A stretch of 23,493 nucleotides of DNA from positions 5,063-28,555 of the forward strand of contig DCBP01000041.1 of NCBI GenBank assembly GCA_002314055.1. The letters are read 5' to 3'. The translations under genes and the position numbers were made by a program. A model generated the notes under the pieces. It was not told the DNA's origin. It did no database searches and worked only from the letters and a program-made list of their open reading frames with translations. This DNA is from Prevotella sp. UBA1104 (GTDB lineage: Bacteria; Bacteroidota; Bacteroidia; Bacteroidales; Bacteroidaceae). Shown here piece after piece: positions 13,515-22,140 of this stretch. How positions within the stretch are numbered: the stretch's first letter is position 1; every line of letters begins with the position of its first letter.

Positions 13515-15803
13515 ATGAAAACTTTACCGAAATCTATTGGCGGCATGTTGCTGATGATGGTAAGCATCACAGCTGCTGCACAGAACGAGAACAGTAATTC
13601 AAAGGAAGAAGGCAACCGCAACGTTATGCTTAATGCTGCGAGTGCAAACGGACCAAGAGAGATTCAAATCGGTCTGCCGTCTGCCGACGTAAATGTTATG
13701 GAGAACGGTCTGCCTGTTACATACGCCACTAATCCTCATTCTGTAAATACTATATGGAGAGGTGATGCGAGTCTGAGTCATCAAGGACTACTCAAGATTG
13801 CCGAAACGGCTATAACAACTGGAAACATCGGATATGCAGTAAACTCTTTTACTCAACTCGGACAAAAAGGTTTCAACGGAACGCTCAATTACAAGAGTAA
13901 CCACTTCGGACTGCAGGAATTCTCACTGAACATGAATGGCGAAATGGCAAAGAACTGGTTCTACAGCGTAAACATGTATCAGGATTTCGATCCGGGAACA
14001 TTCAAGATTAAATCTACACCTTATCAGGACAGAACTCAGATTTACAAAGCTCTTATCACAAGAAGGTATAACAACAATGCCGGTGAATTCACCATTGGAT
14101 ACAAATACAGCAACAGCCACAACGTATACAACTATGCAACACAGAGCGCACCGTTCATCTATGTAGGCGACGGCAGCGTGAAGGAATACGGCAAGTTCAA
14201 ACTCGGCATTACATCATATCTGCCTACAGACAACACCATGACCTATCGCAACATGCGTACCGGGGAAATAGAACAGACTACTCTATATGATGCCAGCTTG
14301 AACAAGTCGAGCGAGCTGACGCTGATGAACAAATACCATTGGGATAACGGACTGGACTGGACGGTTGCCCTTCGCTATGATCATAGTCGCGGTGCGATGG
14401 TTTATCAGACACCGATGGCACTCGTCAATCTGAAGAGTCAGGATAACCAGGGACTCTACGACTATAAGTATAGAGGACTTGACGGAAAGATAAATTCCTA
14501 TGACGGACAATACGTGCAAACCCGTATGTCATGTCTGAATGCAGGAACAATCGACGAGTGTCTTTTCACTTCGGAACTGACAAAAAGATTCAGCAACTCA
14601 ACGCTCCGACTTGGTATGAACGAGTGGTTCTACAACATCGACTACTGCTCTAATACCACGATGTATGACCAGAGCGTACCAGCCGACGGCAACTATGCCG
14701 TGCGACTTTGGGATGCAAACAAACGCGACAGCTACTTTTATGATTTCAACAAAAACGCTTCGGAATACTACAAAGGACATGAAAACAAACTCGCCTTGTA
14801 TCTCACCCACGACTGGGACATTACAAAGAATCTGAACTTATACTACGGCGCACGCATAGAATGGCAAAGCCTAAAAGGAGAAAACGCTGCAGTGAAAAAT
14901 GCTGAAGGAAACTTCGTTGGCAGATTTGCCGACTATTATCTCGGTGCCACAGCCGCCGACGGTACTCTCATCTCACCGGCAAGCCTCAACTATAACTGGC
15001 TGAATTATGACTTATCCGTAGCTGCCACATACAAGATTACAAAGAACTTCGGACTGACAGGCGATTTCACCTACATAGTGCAGCACCCTAAATTTGAAGC
15101 CTTTGCTCCCGCAACTATGCCTAACACCGACAAAATCTCCGTACCCCTCGGCAGATTCGGAATTTACTACAACAACCAGTGGCTGAGCCTTACTTCTATG
15201 TTCTCTTACATCTCGAAAACGAACAACAACTCTACGCTCAACCTGCAACACGGAAGCGAAATTAAAGCTGCGCCATTGGCGTATGACATACAGACATGGG
15301 GATGGACTACAGACGCCGTGATGCATCCGTTTAAAGGTTTCGACTTCCATTGCCTCTTTACATATCAAAAGCCGACTTACAAGAAATTCGAAACTTCTGT
15401 AACATTCAACGACGGCTATACTGGCATCATCAATGCTACTGGCAATACCGTGGCTGAAATACCTGAGATTCTTATAGAACTCGATCCAAGCTATATGATT
15501 ACAAAGGACATCAAACTATGGACGAGTTTCCGTTACTTCAGCAAGACTTACGCCAATATCAACGAGGCTTATTATTTCAACGGACACTGGGAAACTTTTG
15601 GCGGCATGAACTGGCAAGTAAACAAACGTCTTTCACTTGGTTGCACTGTTGTGAACTTCCTCAATCAGACTGGTGCAAAGGGTAGCATCGCCGGGGCGGA
15701 ACTGATTACGAAAGACGAAGCAAAGGGAATTAAGAACCAGATTATGACGGGTAGCTATCTGCGACCATTCACCGTAGAGTTCACTGCTTCACTAAAATTC
15801 TAA
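13515..15803 (+). CDS. Outer-membrane beta-barrel protein, TonB-dependent-receptor-like with short plug
   Basis: From the ATG at 13515 the protein has 762 residues and a signal peptide ending at about ITAAAQ (residue 23). The region around 45-125 (GPREIQIGLPSADVNVMENGLPVTY, then NTIWRGDASLSHQGLLKI) resembles a divergent, shortened plug. There is no carboxypeptidase-regulatory-like domain and no clear TonB box. The remaining ~630 residues are alternating, aromatic-rich strands ending in EFTASLKF, as in 22-strand barrels. It has no SusD partner of its own and is first in an operon with GH32 (38 bp), the sugar permease and fructokinase. A role in passing sucrose or short fructo-oligosaccharides is inferred from this context. 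An in-frame ATG at 13428 is rejected because it lies upstream of the promoter and hides the signal peptide. Confidence 0.75.
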   Translation: MKTLPKSIGGMLLMMVSITAAAQNENSNSKEEGNRNVMLNAASANGPREIQIGLPSADVNVMENGLPVTYATNPHSVNTIWRGDASLSHQGLLKIAETAITTGNIGYAVNSFTQLGQKGFNGTLNYKSNHFGLQEFSLNMNGEMAKNWFYSVNMYQDFDPGTFKIKSTPYQDRTQIYKALITRRYNNNAGEFTIGYKYSNSHNVYNYATQSAPFIYVGDGSVKEYGKFKLGITSYLPTDNTMTYRNMRTGEIEQTTLYDASLNKSSELTLMNKYHWDNGLDWTVALRYDHSRGAMVYQTPMALVNLKSQDNQGLYDYKYRGLDGKINSYDGQYVQTRMSCLNAGTIDECLFTSELTKRFSNSTLRLGMNEWFYNIDYCSNTTMYDQSVPADGNYAVRLWDANKRDSYFYDFNKNASEYYKGHENKLALYLTHDWDITKNLNLYYGARIEWQSLKGENAAVKNAEGNFVGRFADYYLGATAADGTLISPASLNYNWLNYDLSVAATYKITKNFGLTGDFTYIVQHPKFEAFAPATMPNTDKISVPLGRFGIYYNNQWLSLTSMFSYISKTNNNSTLNLQHGSEIKAAPLAYDIQTWGWTTDAVMHPFKGFDFHCLFTYQKPTYKKFETSVTFNDGYTGIINATGNTVAEIPEILIELDPSYMITKDIKLWTSFRYFSKTYANINEAYYFNGHWETFGGMNWQVNKRLSLGCTVVNFLNQTGAKGSIAGAELITKDEAKGIKNQIMTGSYLRPFTVEFTASLKF

Positions 15804-15841
15804 AAATCACATAATAAACCTATTTAAAAGACTACACGATT

Positions 15842-17722
15842 ATGAAAAGAAATACTGTCATTTTGCTACTTGCAGCAGCAAGTGCTATGCCTGCAACGGC
15901 TCAGAAGATGAACATTGAACATCAAGGGGATACTACTATTATCAGAATTGACAACCCTACAAAATATCTGCTCTTGCCTATACAGGAGGAGAAAGACGAA
16001 ACACAGGTTTTGCTCGACACAGGCTCTAAAGACGACACTTGGATGAACGTGAGATTGGCACAGAACAGTGCTGACTACTATGTGCCTTTCGCTCTTGGTA
16101 ACAAGAAAAATGCTACTGTGAAGATTCTTGGACTGGCAAAGAATTCGATTGCAACAAACCTGATGAAACTGAGCAACACGTTTGATACTACAAACACCGA
16201 CTATTACCGTCCGTCATACCACTTCACTCCTCTCTACGGATGGATGAACGACCCTAACGGCATGGTTTACAAAGACGGTGAATATCATCTCTATTTCCAA
16301 TACAACCCATACGGATCTAAATGGGGTAACATGCACTGGGGACATGCCGTGAGCAAAGACCTACTGCATTGGGAACATCTCGCTCCTGCCATCGCACGCG
16401 ACACTATGGGACATATTTTCTCCGGCAGTTCTGTTGTAGACAAGAACAACACCGCAGGATATGGCAAGAATGCCATCATCGCCATATATACTAACAACAG
16501 CGTAAACCATGATGAAGTGCAATGTATCGCATACAGCACTGACAACGGCAGGACTTTCACGAAATATGAAGGTAACCCCGTGTTGCGCCCATTCGACGGA
16601 CTAAAAGATTTCCGCGACCCTAAGGTGTTCTGGTATGAGAAGAACAAGAGTTGGTATATGATTGTTTCTGCCGACAAAGAAACACGCTTCTATAAATCGA
16701 AGAACCTAAAGAAATGGACTTACGTCAGCTCCTTTGGAAAGGGATTGGGACAGCAGCCTTGTCAGTATGAGTGTCCGGATTTTTTTCAGTTGCCTGTCAA
16801 TGGCAACAAGAAGAACATGAAATGGGTGATGACAATGAATATCAATCCTGGTTGTATCTTCGGAGGCAGCGCTACGGAATATTTTGTAGGCGATTTTGAC
16901 GGAAAGAACTTCATATGTCATGATGCTCACGAAATAAAATGGCTCGACTACGGCAAAGATCACTATGCCACTGTAACATTCTCCAACACCGCCGACCGTG
17001 TGTTGGCAATAACATGGATGAGCAACTGGCAGTATGCTAACCTCACTCCATTCAAGCAAAACCGCGGTGCAAACGGACTGCCTCGAGAACTTAAACTGTA
17101 TGAGAAAGACGGAAAATATTATGTTTCCGAAGATGCTGCTCCTGAGGTGAAGGCTCTGCGCAAAGTAACACACGACCTTGGCAACGAGTCTGTTGACGGA
17201 ACAAAGATCATGAAAGGAGCTGCTGCAAATATGGAGGGTGCTTTCGAGATTGAAGCCGATATAACACCAAATGCCGACGGTATAGCTGGCATTGAAATTT
17301 CAAACAACAAGCGTGAGCGCACATTGATTTACTTTGATATAAAGAAAGGCAAAGTTGTTATGGACCGTACGGAGAGCGGACTGACTGATTTCGGTAAGAA
17401 ATCCACTCCTCATGAAATCGAATTGGCATGGGATAAACAGCGAGAGGAACAAGCCAAATTACCGGCACGTATAGAGAATTCTATCAACTACAAGAATGAT
17501 TTCGCTCTTGCCACTTGGGGACCATTGAATCTGTGTGAAGGCAATACATATCATGTGGACATCTTTGTTGATAAATCGTCCGTGGAACTGTTTGTTGACG
17601 GCGGACGCATAGCAATGACAAACCTGGTGTTCCCAGTGGCACCTTATGAAAACATCAAGCTATATACAAAGGGTGGTAATGCAGAATTCAAAAACATTAA
17701 GTTGCATAAACTCTCATTGTAA
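15842..17722 (+). CDS. Periplasmic GH32 fructan hydrolase (exo-fructosidase/levanase/inulinase type)
   Basis: The 626-residue protein has a signal peptide ending at about AMPATAQ with no lipobox, so it should be soluble in the periplasm. Residues about 25-115 form an extra beta domain seen in Bacteroidetes GH32 enzymes (DUF4980-like). The five-bladed propeller carries all three catalytic motifs: WMNDPNG with nucleophile D137, RDPK with transition-state stabiliser D259, and ECPD with acid/base E310. A C-terminal beta-sandwich follows from about 450. It should release fructose from levan, inulin, fructo-oligosaccharides or sucrose; bond preference cannot be read with confidence. It lies between the outer-membrane barrel gene and the fructose permease gene with gaps of about 38 bp, so all are probably cotranscribed. 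Confidence 0.95.
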   Translation: MKRNTVILLLAAASAMPATAQKMNIEHQGDTTIIRIDNPTKYLLLPIQEEKDETQVLLDTGSKDDTWMNVRLAQNSADYYVPFALGNKKNATVKILGLAKNSIATNLMKLSNTFDTTNTDYYRPSYHFTPLYGWMNDPNGMVYKDGEYHLYFQYNPYGSKWGNMHWGHAVSKDLLHWEHLAPAIARDTMGHIFSGSSVVDKNNTAGYGKNAIIAIYTNNSVNHDEVQCIAYSTDNGRTFTKYEGNPVLRPFDGLKDFRDPKVFWYEKNKSWYMIVSADKETRFYKSKNLKKWTYVSSFGKGLGQQPCQYECPDFFQLPVNGNKKNMKWVMTMNINPGCIFGGSATEYFVGDFDGKNFICHDAHEIKWLDYGKDHYATVTFSNTADRVLAITWMSNWQYANLTPFKQNRGANGLPRELKLYEKDGKYYVSEDAAPEVKALRKVTHDLGNESVDGTKIMKGAAANMEGAFEIEADITPNADGIAGIEISNNKRERTLIYFDIKKGKVVMDRTESGLTDFGKKSTPHEIELAWDKQREEQAKLPARIENSINYKNDFALATWGPLNLCEGNTYHVDIFVDKSSVELFVDGGRIAMTNLVFPVAPYENIKLYTKGGNAEFKNIKLHKLSL

Positions 17723-17761
17723 TTTTTCATCCATTTATTATTCTATAAAAAAGTAAATAAT

Positions 17762-18916
17762 ATGAAGACTAATAATAAACTTACCCTCATCTCGGTGATG
17801 CTCTGCTTCTTCGCCATGGGATTTGTAGATATGGTGGGCATCGCCTCCAACTACGTGAAGGAAGATCTGAACCTGAATGATGCTACGGCTAATATGTTCC
17901 CGTCGCTCGTGTTCTTCTGGTTTCTCATCTTCAGTGTGCCTACAGGGATGCTGATGAACAAGATAGGAAGAAAAAACACTGTGTTGCTGTCGCTCGTGGT
18001 AACGATAATATCATTGCTCTTGCCGCTCTTCGGCGAAACTTTCGGACTGATGCTCGTATCGTTCTCGCTGCTCGGCATCGGCAATACCCTGATGCAGACG
18101 TCGCTGAACCCTATGGTGTCGATGGTTATCAAGGGTAAACTTGCATCGACGCTCACCTTCGGACAGTTTGTTAAGGCTATCGCATCGTTCCTCGCTCCAT
18201 ATATCGCAATGTGGGGTGCTATGGCTACTATTCCGAGCTTTGGATATGGATGGAGGGTACTGTTCCCTATATATATGATAATAGGTGTAGCTGCGGCTAT
18301 GTTCCTCGCCGTTACGGCTATCCCGGAAGAGAAAACTGAAGGCAAGACTTCGGGCTTTATGGACAGCGTAAGGTTGCTTGGCAAACCTATCGTCTTGCTG
18401 TCGTTCATCGGCATCATGTGTCATGTTGGAATTGATGTTGGCACGAATACCACTGCACCGAAGATTCTTATCGAACGACTCGGATGGAGCCTCAACGAGG
18501 CGGCTTTTGCCACTTCTCTTTATTTCATCTTCCGAACATTGGGATGCCTTACGGGGTCATTCTTCCTGCGCATTATGAAGGCTCGCACTTTCTTCGTCAT
18601 CAGCGTTGTGATGATGGCTCTGAGCATGATTGGCATGTTCGTGGGCACAAGTCAGGCTGTGATATATGCTGCCATTGCTTTCGTGGGCTACGGCAACTCA
18701 AACATCTTCTCTATCGTATTCTCTCAGGCTCTTATCTCTGAACCCGGCCACAAGAATGAAGTGAGTGGACTGATGATTATGGGTCTGTTCGGCGGTACGG
18801 TGTTCCCATTGTTTATGGGATTTGCAAGCGATGCTATCGGACAGACTGGTGCTGTGGCAGTAATGGCTGTTGGCGTGGTGTATCTCTTCACTTATATTAA
18901 TAAGGTAAAGCAATAA
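17762..18916 (+). CDS. MFS sugar permease (FucP-like), probable fructose importer
   Basis: The 384-residue protein is almost wholly hydrophobic, with about 11-12 membrane helices. The conserved MFS loop motif after helix 2 is seen as GMLMNKIGRKN. N-terminal residues MLCFFAMGFVDMVGIASNYV resemble the FucP/glucose-galactose porter group, which are proton symporters in the inner membrane. It is shorter than E. coli FucP (about 438 aa), but both ends look natural. It follows GH32 by 38 bp and precedes fructokinase by 79 bp. By order and neighbours it matches the fructose permease of the B. thetaiotaomicron fructan locus (BT1758). Fructose as substrate is inferred. Confidence 0.9.
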   Translation: MKTNNKLTLISVMLCFFAMGFVDMVGIASNYVKEDLNLNDATANMFPSLVFFWFLIFSVPTGMLMNKIGRKNTVLLSLVVTIISLLLPLFGETFGLMLVSFSLLGIGNTLMQTSLNPMVSMVIKGKLASTLTFGQFVKAIASFLAPYIAMWGAMATIPSFGYGWRVLFPIYMIIGVAAAMFLAVTAIPEEKTEGKTSGFMDSVRLLGKPIVLLSFIGIMCHVGIDVGTNTTAPKILIERLGWSLNEAAFATSLYFIFRTLGCLTGSFFLRIMKARTFFVISVVMMALSMIGMFVGTSQAVIYAAIAFVGYGNSNIFSIVFSQALISEPGHKNEVSGLMIMGLFGGTVFPLFMGFASDAIGQTGAVAVMAVGVVYLFTYINKVKQ

Positions 18917-18930
18917 CTTTTATCAAAGCA

Positions 18931-18949
18931 ACAAGACAATAACTCTTGT
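18931..18949 (+). other. Small hairpin between permease and kinase genes
   Basis: ACAAGA (18931-18936) pairs with TCTTGT (18944-18949) around a 7-nt loop in the 79-bp gap. It has no T-run, so it is not a convincing terminator. It may mark an mRNA processing or stability site, or be chance. Confidence 0.3.
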
Positions 18950-18995
18950 CACTATCCGTTATCATTAACAAAATAAAGAAATCAAATATACAACT

Positions 18996-19871
18996 ATGAA
19001 AGATAGATATGTAGTAGGACTGGGCGAGGCTCTGTGGGATGTCTTGCCAGACGGAAAGAAACTTGGCGGTGCACCGGCTAACTTTGCTTATCATGCCGGA
19101 CAGTTCGGACTTAACTCTATTGCCGTTAGTGCTCTGGGCGAGGACAGACTTGCCGAGGAGACTATAGAACAGCTTGAGGAGAAACAACTGAATTATGTCA
19201 TGCCCCGTGTGCCCTACCCTACCGGTACGGTACAGGTGGAACTCGACGATGCCGGAGTGCCTACATATAATATAAAGGAGAATGTGGCATGGGACAATAT
19301 TCCGTTTACCGACGAGATTAAGGCGGTTGCCGAGAATACTCTTGCCGTTTGCTGGGGTTCGCTTGCACAGCGCAACGTGGTGAGTCGCGAAACGATTTAC
19401 AAGTTCCTGGATAATACTCCAAATGACTGTCTGAAAATTTTCGACATCAATTTGAGACAGAACTTTTACACTAAGGAGGTTATCTGCGAATCGATGAAAC
19501 GTTGCAACGTGTTGAAGATTAACGACGAGGAACTTATACAAATCGGCAGGATGTTTGGTTATCCCGGACTTGACATCGAGAACAAGTGCTGGCTCATCCT
19601 TGGCAAATACAATCTCGATATGCTCGTATTGACCTGCGGTGTTAACGGCAGTTATGTGTTCACTCCGGGCTGCGTGTCGTATCAGGAAACACCCAAAGTG
19701 GAAGTTGCCGACACGGTTGGAGCCGGCGACTCTTTCACGGGTTCTTTCTGTGCTGCTATACTTAGCGGAAAGTCCATCAAAGAGGCTCACAAACTTGCCG
19801 TAGAGGTAAGTGCATATGTTTGCACTCAGAATGGGGCTATGCCTGATGTGAAGGAGCATTTCGGAATTTAA
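18996..19871 (+). CDS. PfkB-family fructokinase
   Basis: The 291-residue cytoplasmic protein is a complete ribokinase/PfkB-fold sugar kinase. It opens with VVGLGEALWDVLPDG, the substrate-site pattern of fructokinases, then GGAPANFAYH (24-33). The C-terminal signature DTVGAGDSFTGSF has catalytic D245 in the GAGD anion hole. It should convert fructose and ATP to fructose 6-phosphate for glycolysis. As last gene of the barrel-GH32-permease operon it acts on the imported product of the pathway; BT1757 is the matching gene in B. thetaiotaomicron. A strong terminator begins 22 bp after its stop. A long open frame runs antisense across the whole gene, but it is a codon-bias shadow. Confidence 0.94.
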   Translation: MKDRYVVGLGEALWDVLPDGKKLGGAPANFAYHAGQFGLNSIAVSALGEDRLAEETIEQLEEKQLNYVMPRVPYPTGTVQVELDDAGVPTYNIKENVAWDNIPFTDEIKAVAENTLAVCWGSLAQRNVVSRETIYKFLDNTPNDCLKIFDINLRQNFYTKEVICESMKRCNVLKINDEELIQIGRMFGYPGLDIENKCWLILGKYNLDMLVLTCGVNGSYVFTPGCVSYQETPKVEVADTVGAGDSFTGSFCAAILSGKSIKEAHKLAVEVSAYVCTQNGAMPDVKEHFGI

Positions 19872-19893
19872 AGTAACTATAACAATACTAAGC

Positions 19894-19945
19894 AAAAAGT
19901 CCATACGGAACCAAGAGCAGACGGTTTGGTATGGACTTTTTTATA
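19894..19945 (+). terminator. Intrinsic terminator of the GH32-permease-kinase operon
   Basis: AAAAAGTCCATAC (19894-19906) pairs with GTATGGACTTTTT (19929-19941), with an inner AACC/GGTT pairing, and ends in a run of six T. The stem is symmetrical in A/T flanks and could work in both directions, also serving minus-strand transcripts from the right. Confidence 0.92.
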
Positions 19946-19989
19946 TTCAGTAAATGAATAATGATTAATCTACAATAAAGCCGGTGCGA

Positions 19990-20238
19990 TTAATCTATTT
20001 TCACGAGTCGATTATCGTCAAGCGCCACATGATGGGCAAACGATATGTTCTTGCCGTCGGACACGGCAGAAACGTCAATACCACGACTGATAAACTCATC
20101 GATAAGTGCCCTGTCATGATAGGCACGTACAGAAGCCCAGCCACGGCAACCTACATTGCTGTTAAATGATTCTACAAGTGAAGAGAGGGAGTCTGTTGCA
20201 AATGCATCAGCAAATTTGTTATAAAGCTTATTATCCAT
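19990..20238 (-). CDS. Small hypothetical protein (82 aa)
   Basis: The family is not recognised. The predicted 82-residue product starts MDNKLYNKFADAFATDSL and contains GCRGWASVRAYHDRALIDEFISRGIDVS. It has no signal peptide or membrane helix and looks like a compact alpha/beta cytoplasmic protein. The ATG is supported by a consensus promoter on the same strand about 110 bp upstream (TTTG-N19-TACCTTTG), which also implies a leader of about 100 nt. The gene is alone between two terminators, so it is its own transcription unit. Coding is likely but rests on the promoter and protein-like composition, not on a known family. Confidence 0.6.
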   Translation of the reverse strand: MDNKLYNKFADAFATDSLSSLVESFNSNVGCRGWASVRAYHDRALIDEFISRGIDVSAVSDGKNISFAHHVALDDNRLVKID

Positions 20239-20345
20239 AATGACATTTTTTTGAAGTTAAACATAATCTTCCACATCGTATCTTGACCACCGTGGCTGTC
20301 ATGCTCGGTTGGTGCAGATTTACACTGCTCTTGATGTTTCGTCGG

Positions 20346-20376
20346 CAAAGGTATGAATAATTTCTTAACCGGCAAA
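20346..20376 (-). promoter_or_regulatory. Consensus promoter of the 82-aa gene
   Basis: Read on the minus strand, TTTG (20376-20373) precedes TACCTTTG (20353-20346) with exactly 19 bp between, the full Bacteroidetes consensus. Transcription would begin near 20339. The leader of about 100 nt before the ATG is GC-richer than its surroundings and can form short stems around GCAG/CTGC and CACC/GGTG. Confidence 0.75.
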
Positions 20377-20379
20377 ATT

Positions 20380-20442
20380 TATATCAAAAAATAAAGACAA
20401 TAGAGATAAAGACCAACTTTCTTGTCTCCATGTTCTCTATTG
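20380..20442 (-). terminator. Terminator of the 155-aa gene
   Basis: Read on the minus strand, CAATAGAGA (20442-20434) pairs with TCTCTATTG (20406-20398), with a nested AGAC/GTCT stem, and is followed by TCTTTATTTTTTG. It lies 18 bp after the stop of the 155-aa gene and just before the promoter of the 82-aa gene. Confidence 0.7.
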
Positions 20443-20459
20443 CCCTTTATTATCTTTCT

Positions 20460-20927
20460 TTATTTCTGCTCATAAGCATAAATGTCGTCCTTGTCAGATA
20501 GTACATATATGCGTTCCACAACATGATCTATTTCAGGAACAGCAACAAAAGAGATTGGCATGTTGATATCTATTGTTTTTATGGCTTGCATCAGCTTGTC
20601 ATTTGGATTAAAATACCAAATATCCATAAGCGTACCGTTTTTTATGTCTACGCTCCCAAATGCTAAAAGTTTTGTATCTTTTATTTTCAACAATACATAT
20701 CCCGACTGGTCCGAGCTATAAAGACACTTGTCTAATATTGGTTCAAGCCATGTCTCGTCTTGCTCCTCAGAATAATCCTCTTCGTCATAGTCGAATACCC
20801 ATACGGGATATTTCATTATATCTTCACAAGTAACTTCATCTATCGGCTTTGCATCTCCATAAGAATGGTCCGGTTCTTCATAGACTACTCTTTTGTTCTT
20901 TGCAAATAAAAAACTTAATATCCCCAT
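20460..20927 (-). CDS. Acidic hypothetical protein (155 aa)
   Basis: The family is not recognised. The product is 155 residues, starts MGILSFLFAKNKRVVYEE, and is strongly acidic, with DYDEEDYSEEQDETWLEPIL near 46-65 and DKDD near the end. The short hydrophobic start (ILSFLF) is followed by basic residues and is not a good signal peptide. The rest reads as alternating beta strands (GYVLLKIKDTKLLAFGSVDI). Small, acidic, lone proteins of this kind in Bacteroidales are sometimes immunity proteins, but no toxin gene is nearby and this is only a possibility. It starts 44 bp after the PatB gene with no terminator between, so it may be cotranscribed with it. Confidence 0.75.
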   Translation of the reverse strand: MGILSFLFAKNKRVVYEEPDHSYGDAKPIDEVTCEDIMKYPVWVFDYDEEDYSEEQDETWLEPILDKCLYSSDQSGYVLLKIKDTKLLAFGSVDIKNGTLMDIWYFNPNDKLMQAIKTIDINMPISFVAVPEIDHVVERIYVLSDKDDIYAYEQK

Positions 20928-20971
20928 ATCTTACAAAAAGTAAATCAATAAATTTCAATTTGTTTTTTAAT

Positions 20972-22129
20972 CTAACGTTTCTCCATATACTCTGCAAACC
21001 TCTTCAGTCCCTCTTCCACAAACTGTCGCGGACAGGCAAGGTTCCACCTCATGAAACCTTCACCCTCCTTGCCGTACATGCTTCCGGCATTAAGCCAAAG
21101 TTTTTCTTTTGCCATTATATCCTCTTCCAACTGTTCCGACGGGACGCCAAGACTTCGACAGTCCATCCATGCAAGATATGTGCCTTCGAGCGGAGCCACA
21201 GGAAACTGCGGAAAATACTTCTCGCAATATTCCTTGAAGAAGAGATAGTTGGCATGGATATACTTGAGGAGTTCGTCGAGCCATTCACCTCCCTCATTGT
21301 ATGCGGCAATGGTGGCTATGACACCAAATGGATTAACATCACACACCTCATTGATGTTAATTGCCTTGTCGATACGACGGCGCCACTCGTCGTTCTCCAC
21401 TATGATGTTGGCAATCTGCAGTCCGGCGATATTGAATGCCTTGCTTGGCGAGATACAGGTTACGCTGTGCTTTTGGAATTCTTCTGATATTGACGCAAAC
21501 GGTATGTATTTGAATCCAGGATGCACAATCTCACAGTGTATCTCGTCGGACACAACAATAACGTTGTTCTTTATACATATATCGCCAATACGCTGCAGTT
21601 CCTCTCGCGTCCACACTCTTCCCGACGGGTTATGTGGGTTGCAGAGCAAAAGGATTGGCGTCTTTGGGTCGGCAGCACGCCGCTCAAGATCGTCAAAATC
21701 TATAGAAAACGTGTTGTTTTCGTATTTCAGTGCACAACTGCTTAGCTTGCATCCGTTATTGCGGATAGACGAGAAGAAGCAATTGTATACCGGAGTGAGC
21801 GTTAGGATATTGTCGCCCTCGTTGGCAAGAGCCTTTATCACGGCTGATAGAGCCGGAACGACTCCCGATGTATAAATAAACCATTCGCGCTCTATCTGCC
21901 ATTGATGGCGGCGGCGGAACCAAGAGATTACAGCCTCGTAATACTCCTCCGGCACTCGGGTATATCCGAAGATGCCATGGTCCACACGCTTTCTTAATGC
22001 CTCAATGATGCAGGGTGCCGTTTGGAAATCCATATCGGCAACCCACATCGGTAGCACGTTTTTATCCTCCGCACTGTCCCATTTGTACGAGTTTGTGCCG
22101 CGGCGTGGAGTTATCTTGTCGAAATTCAT
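20972..22129 (-). CDS. patB: PatB/MalY-type PLP-dependent C-S lyase (cystathionine beta-lyase-like aminotransferase)
   Basis: The 385-residue cytoplasmic enzyme is a fold-type I PLP protein. It opens with TPRRGTNSYKWD and LPMWVADMDF, the signature of the PatB/MalY group. The cofactor residues are present: N167 in CNPHNPSG, D195 in VVSDEIHCE, and the Schiff-base lysine K230 in SPSKAFNIAG. The C-terminal arginine that binds the substrate carboxylate is in GEGFMRWNLACP. It should cleave cystathionine or cysteine S-conjugates to a thiol, pyruvate and ammonia; some family members also act as aminotransferases. Length is normal. A repeat element and a dyad (22173-22199) lie upstream instead of a recognisable promoter. 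Confidence 0.93.
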   Translation of the reverse strand: MNFDKITPRRGTNSYKWDSAEDKNVLPMWVADMDFQTAPCIIEALRKRVDHGIFGYTRVPEEYYEAVISWFRRRHQWQIEREWFIYTSGVVPALSAVIKALANEGDNILTLTPVYNCFFSSIRNNGCKLSSCALKYENNTFSIDFDDLERRAADPKTPILLLCNPHNPSGRVWTREELQRIGDICIKNNVIVVSDEIHCEIVHPGFKYIPFASISEEFQKHSVTCISPSKAFNIAGLQIANIIVENDEWRRRIDKAININEVCDVNPFGVIATIAAYNEGGEWLDELLKYIHANYLFFKEYCEKYFPQFPVAPLEGTYLAWMDCRSLGVPSEQLEEDIMAKEKLWLNAGSMYGKEGEGFMRWNLACPRQFVEEGLKRFAEYMEKR

Positions 22130-22140
22130 AATTATATAAA

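Noticed and set aside
3745..19871. Possible frameshifts or pseudogenes in the fructan locus
   Set aside because: Every main gene keeps an open frame from its N-terminal signal or motif to a natural C-terminus with catalytic residues intact.
18897..19904. 335-codon open frame antisense to fructokinase
   Set aside because: It covers the whole kinase gene on the other strand, has no recognisable domain and low-complexity hydrophobic or polar content; a coding shadow.
20849..21875. Open frames of about 210 codons antisense to the PatB gene
   Set aside because: The sense frame has a complete PLP-enzyme motif set; the antisense products are Ser/Leu/His-rich without domains.
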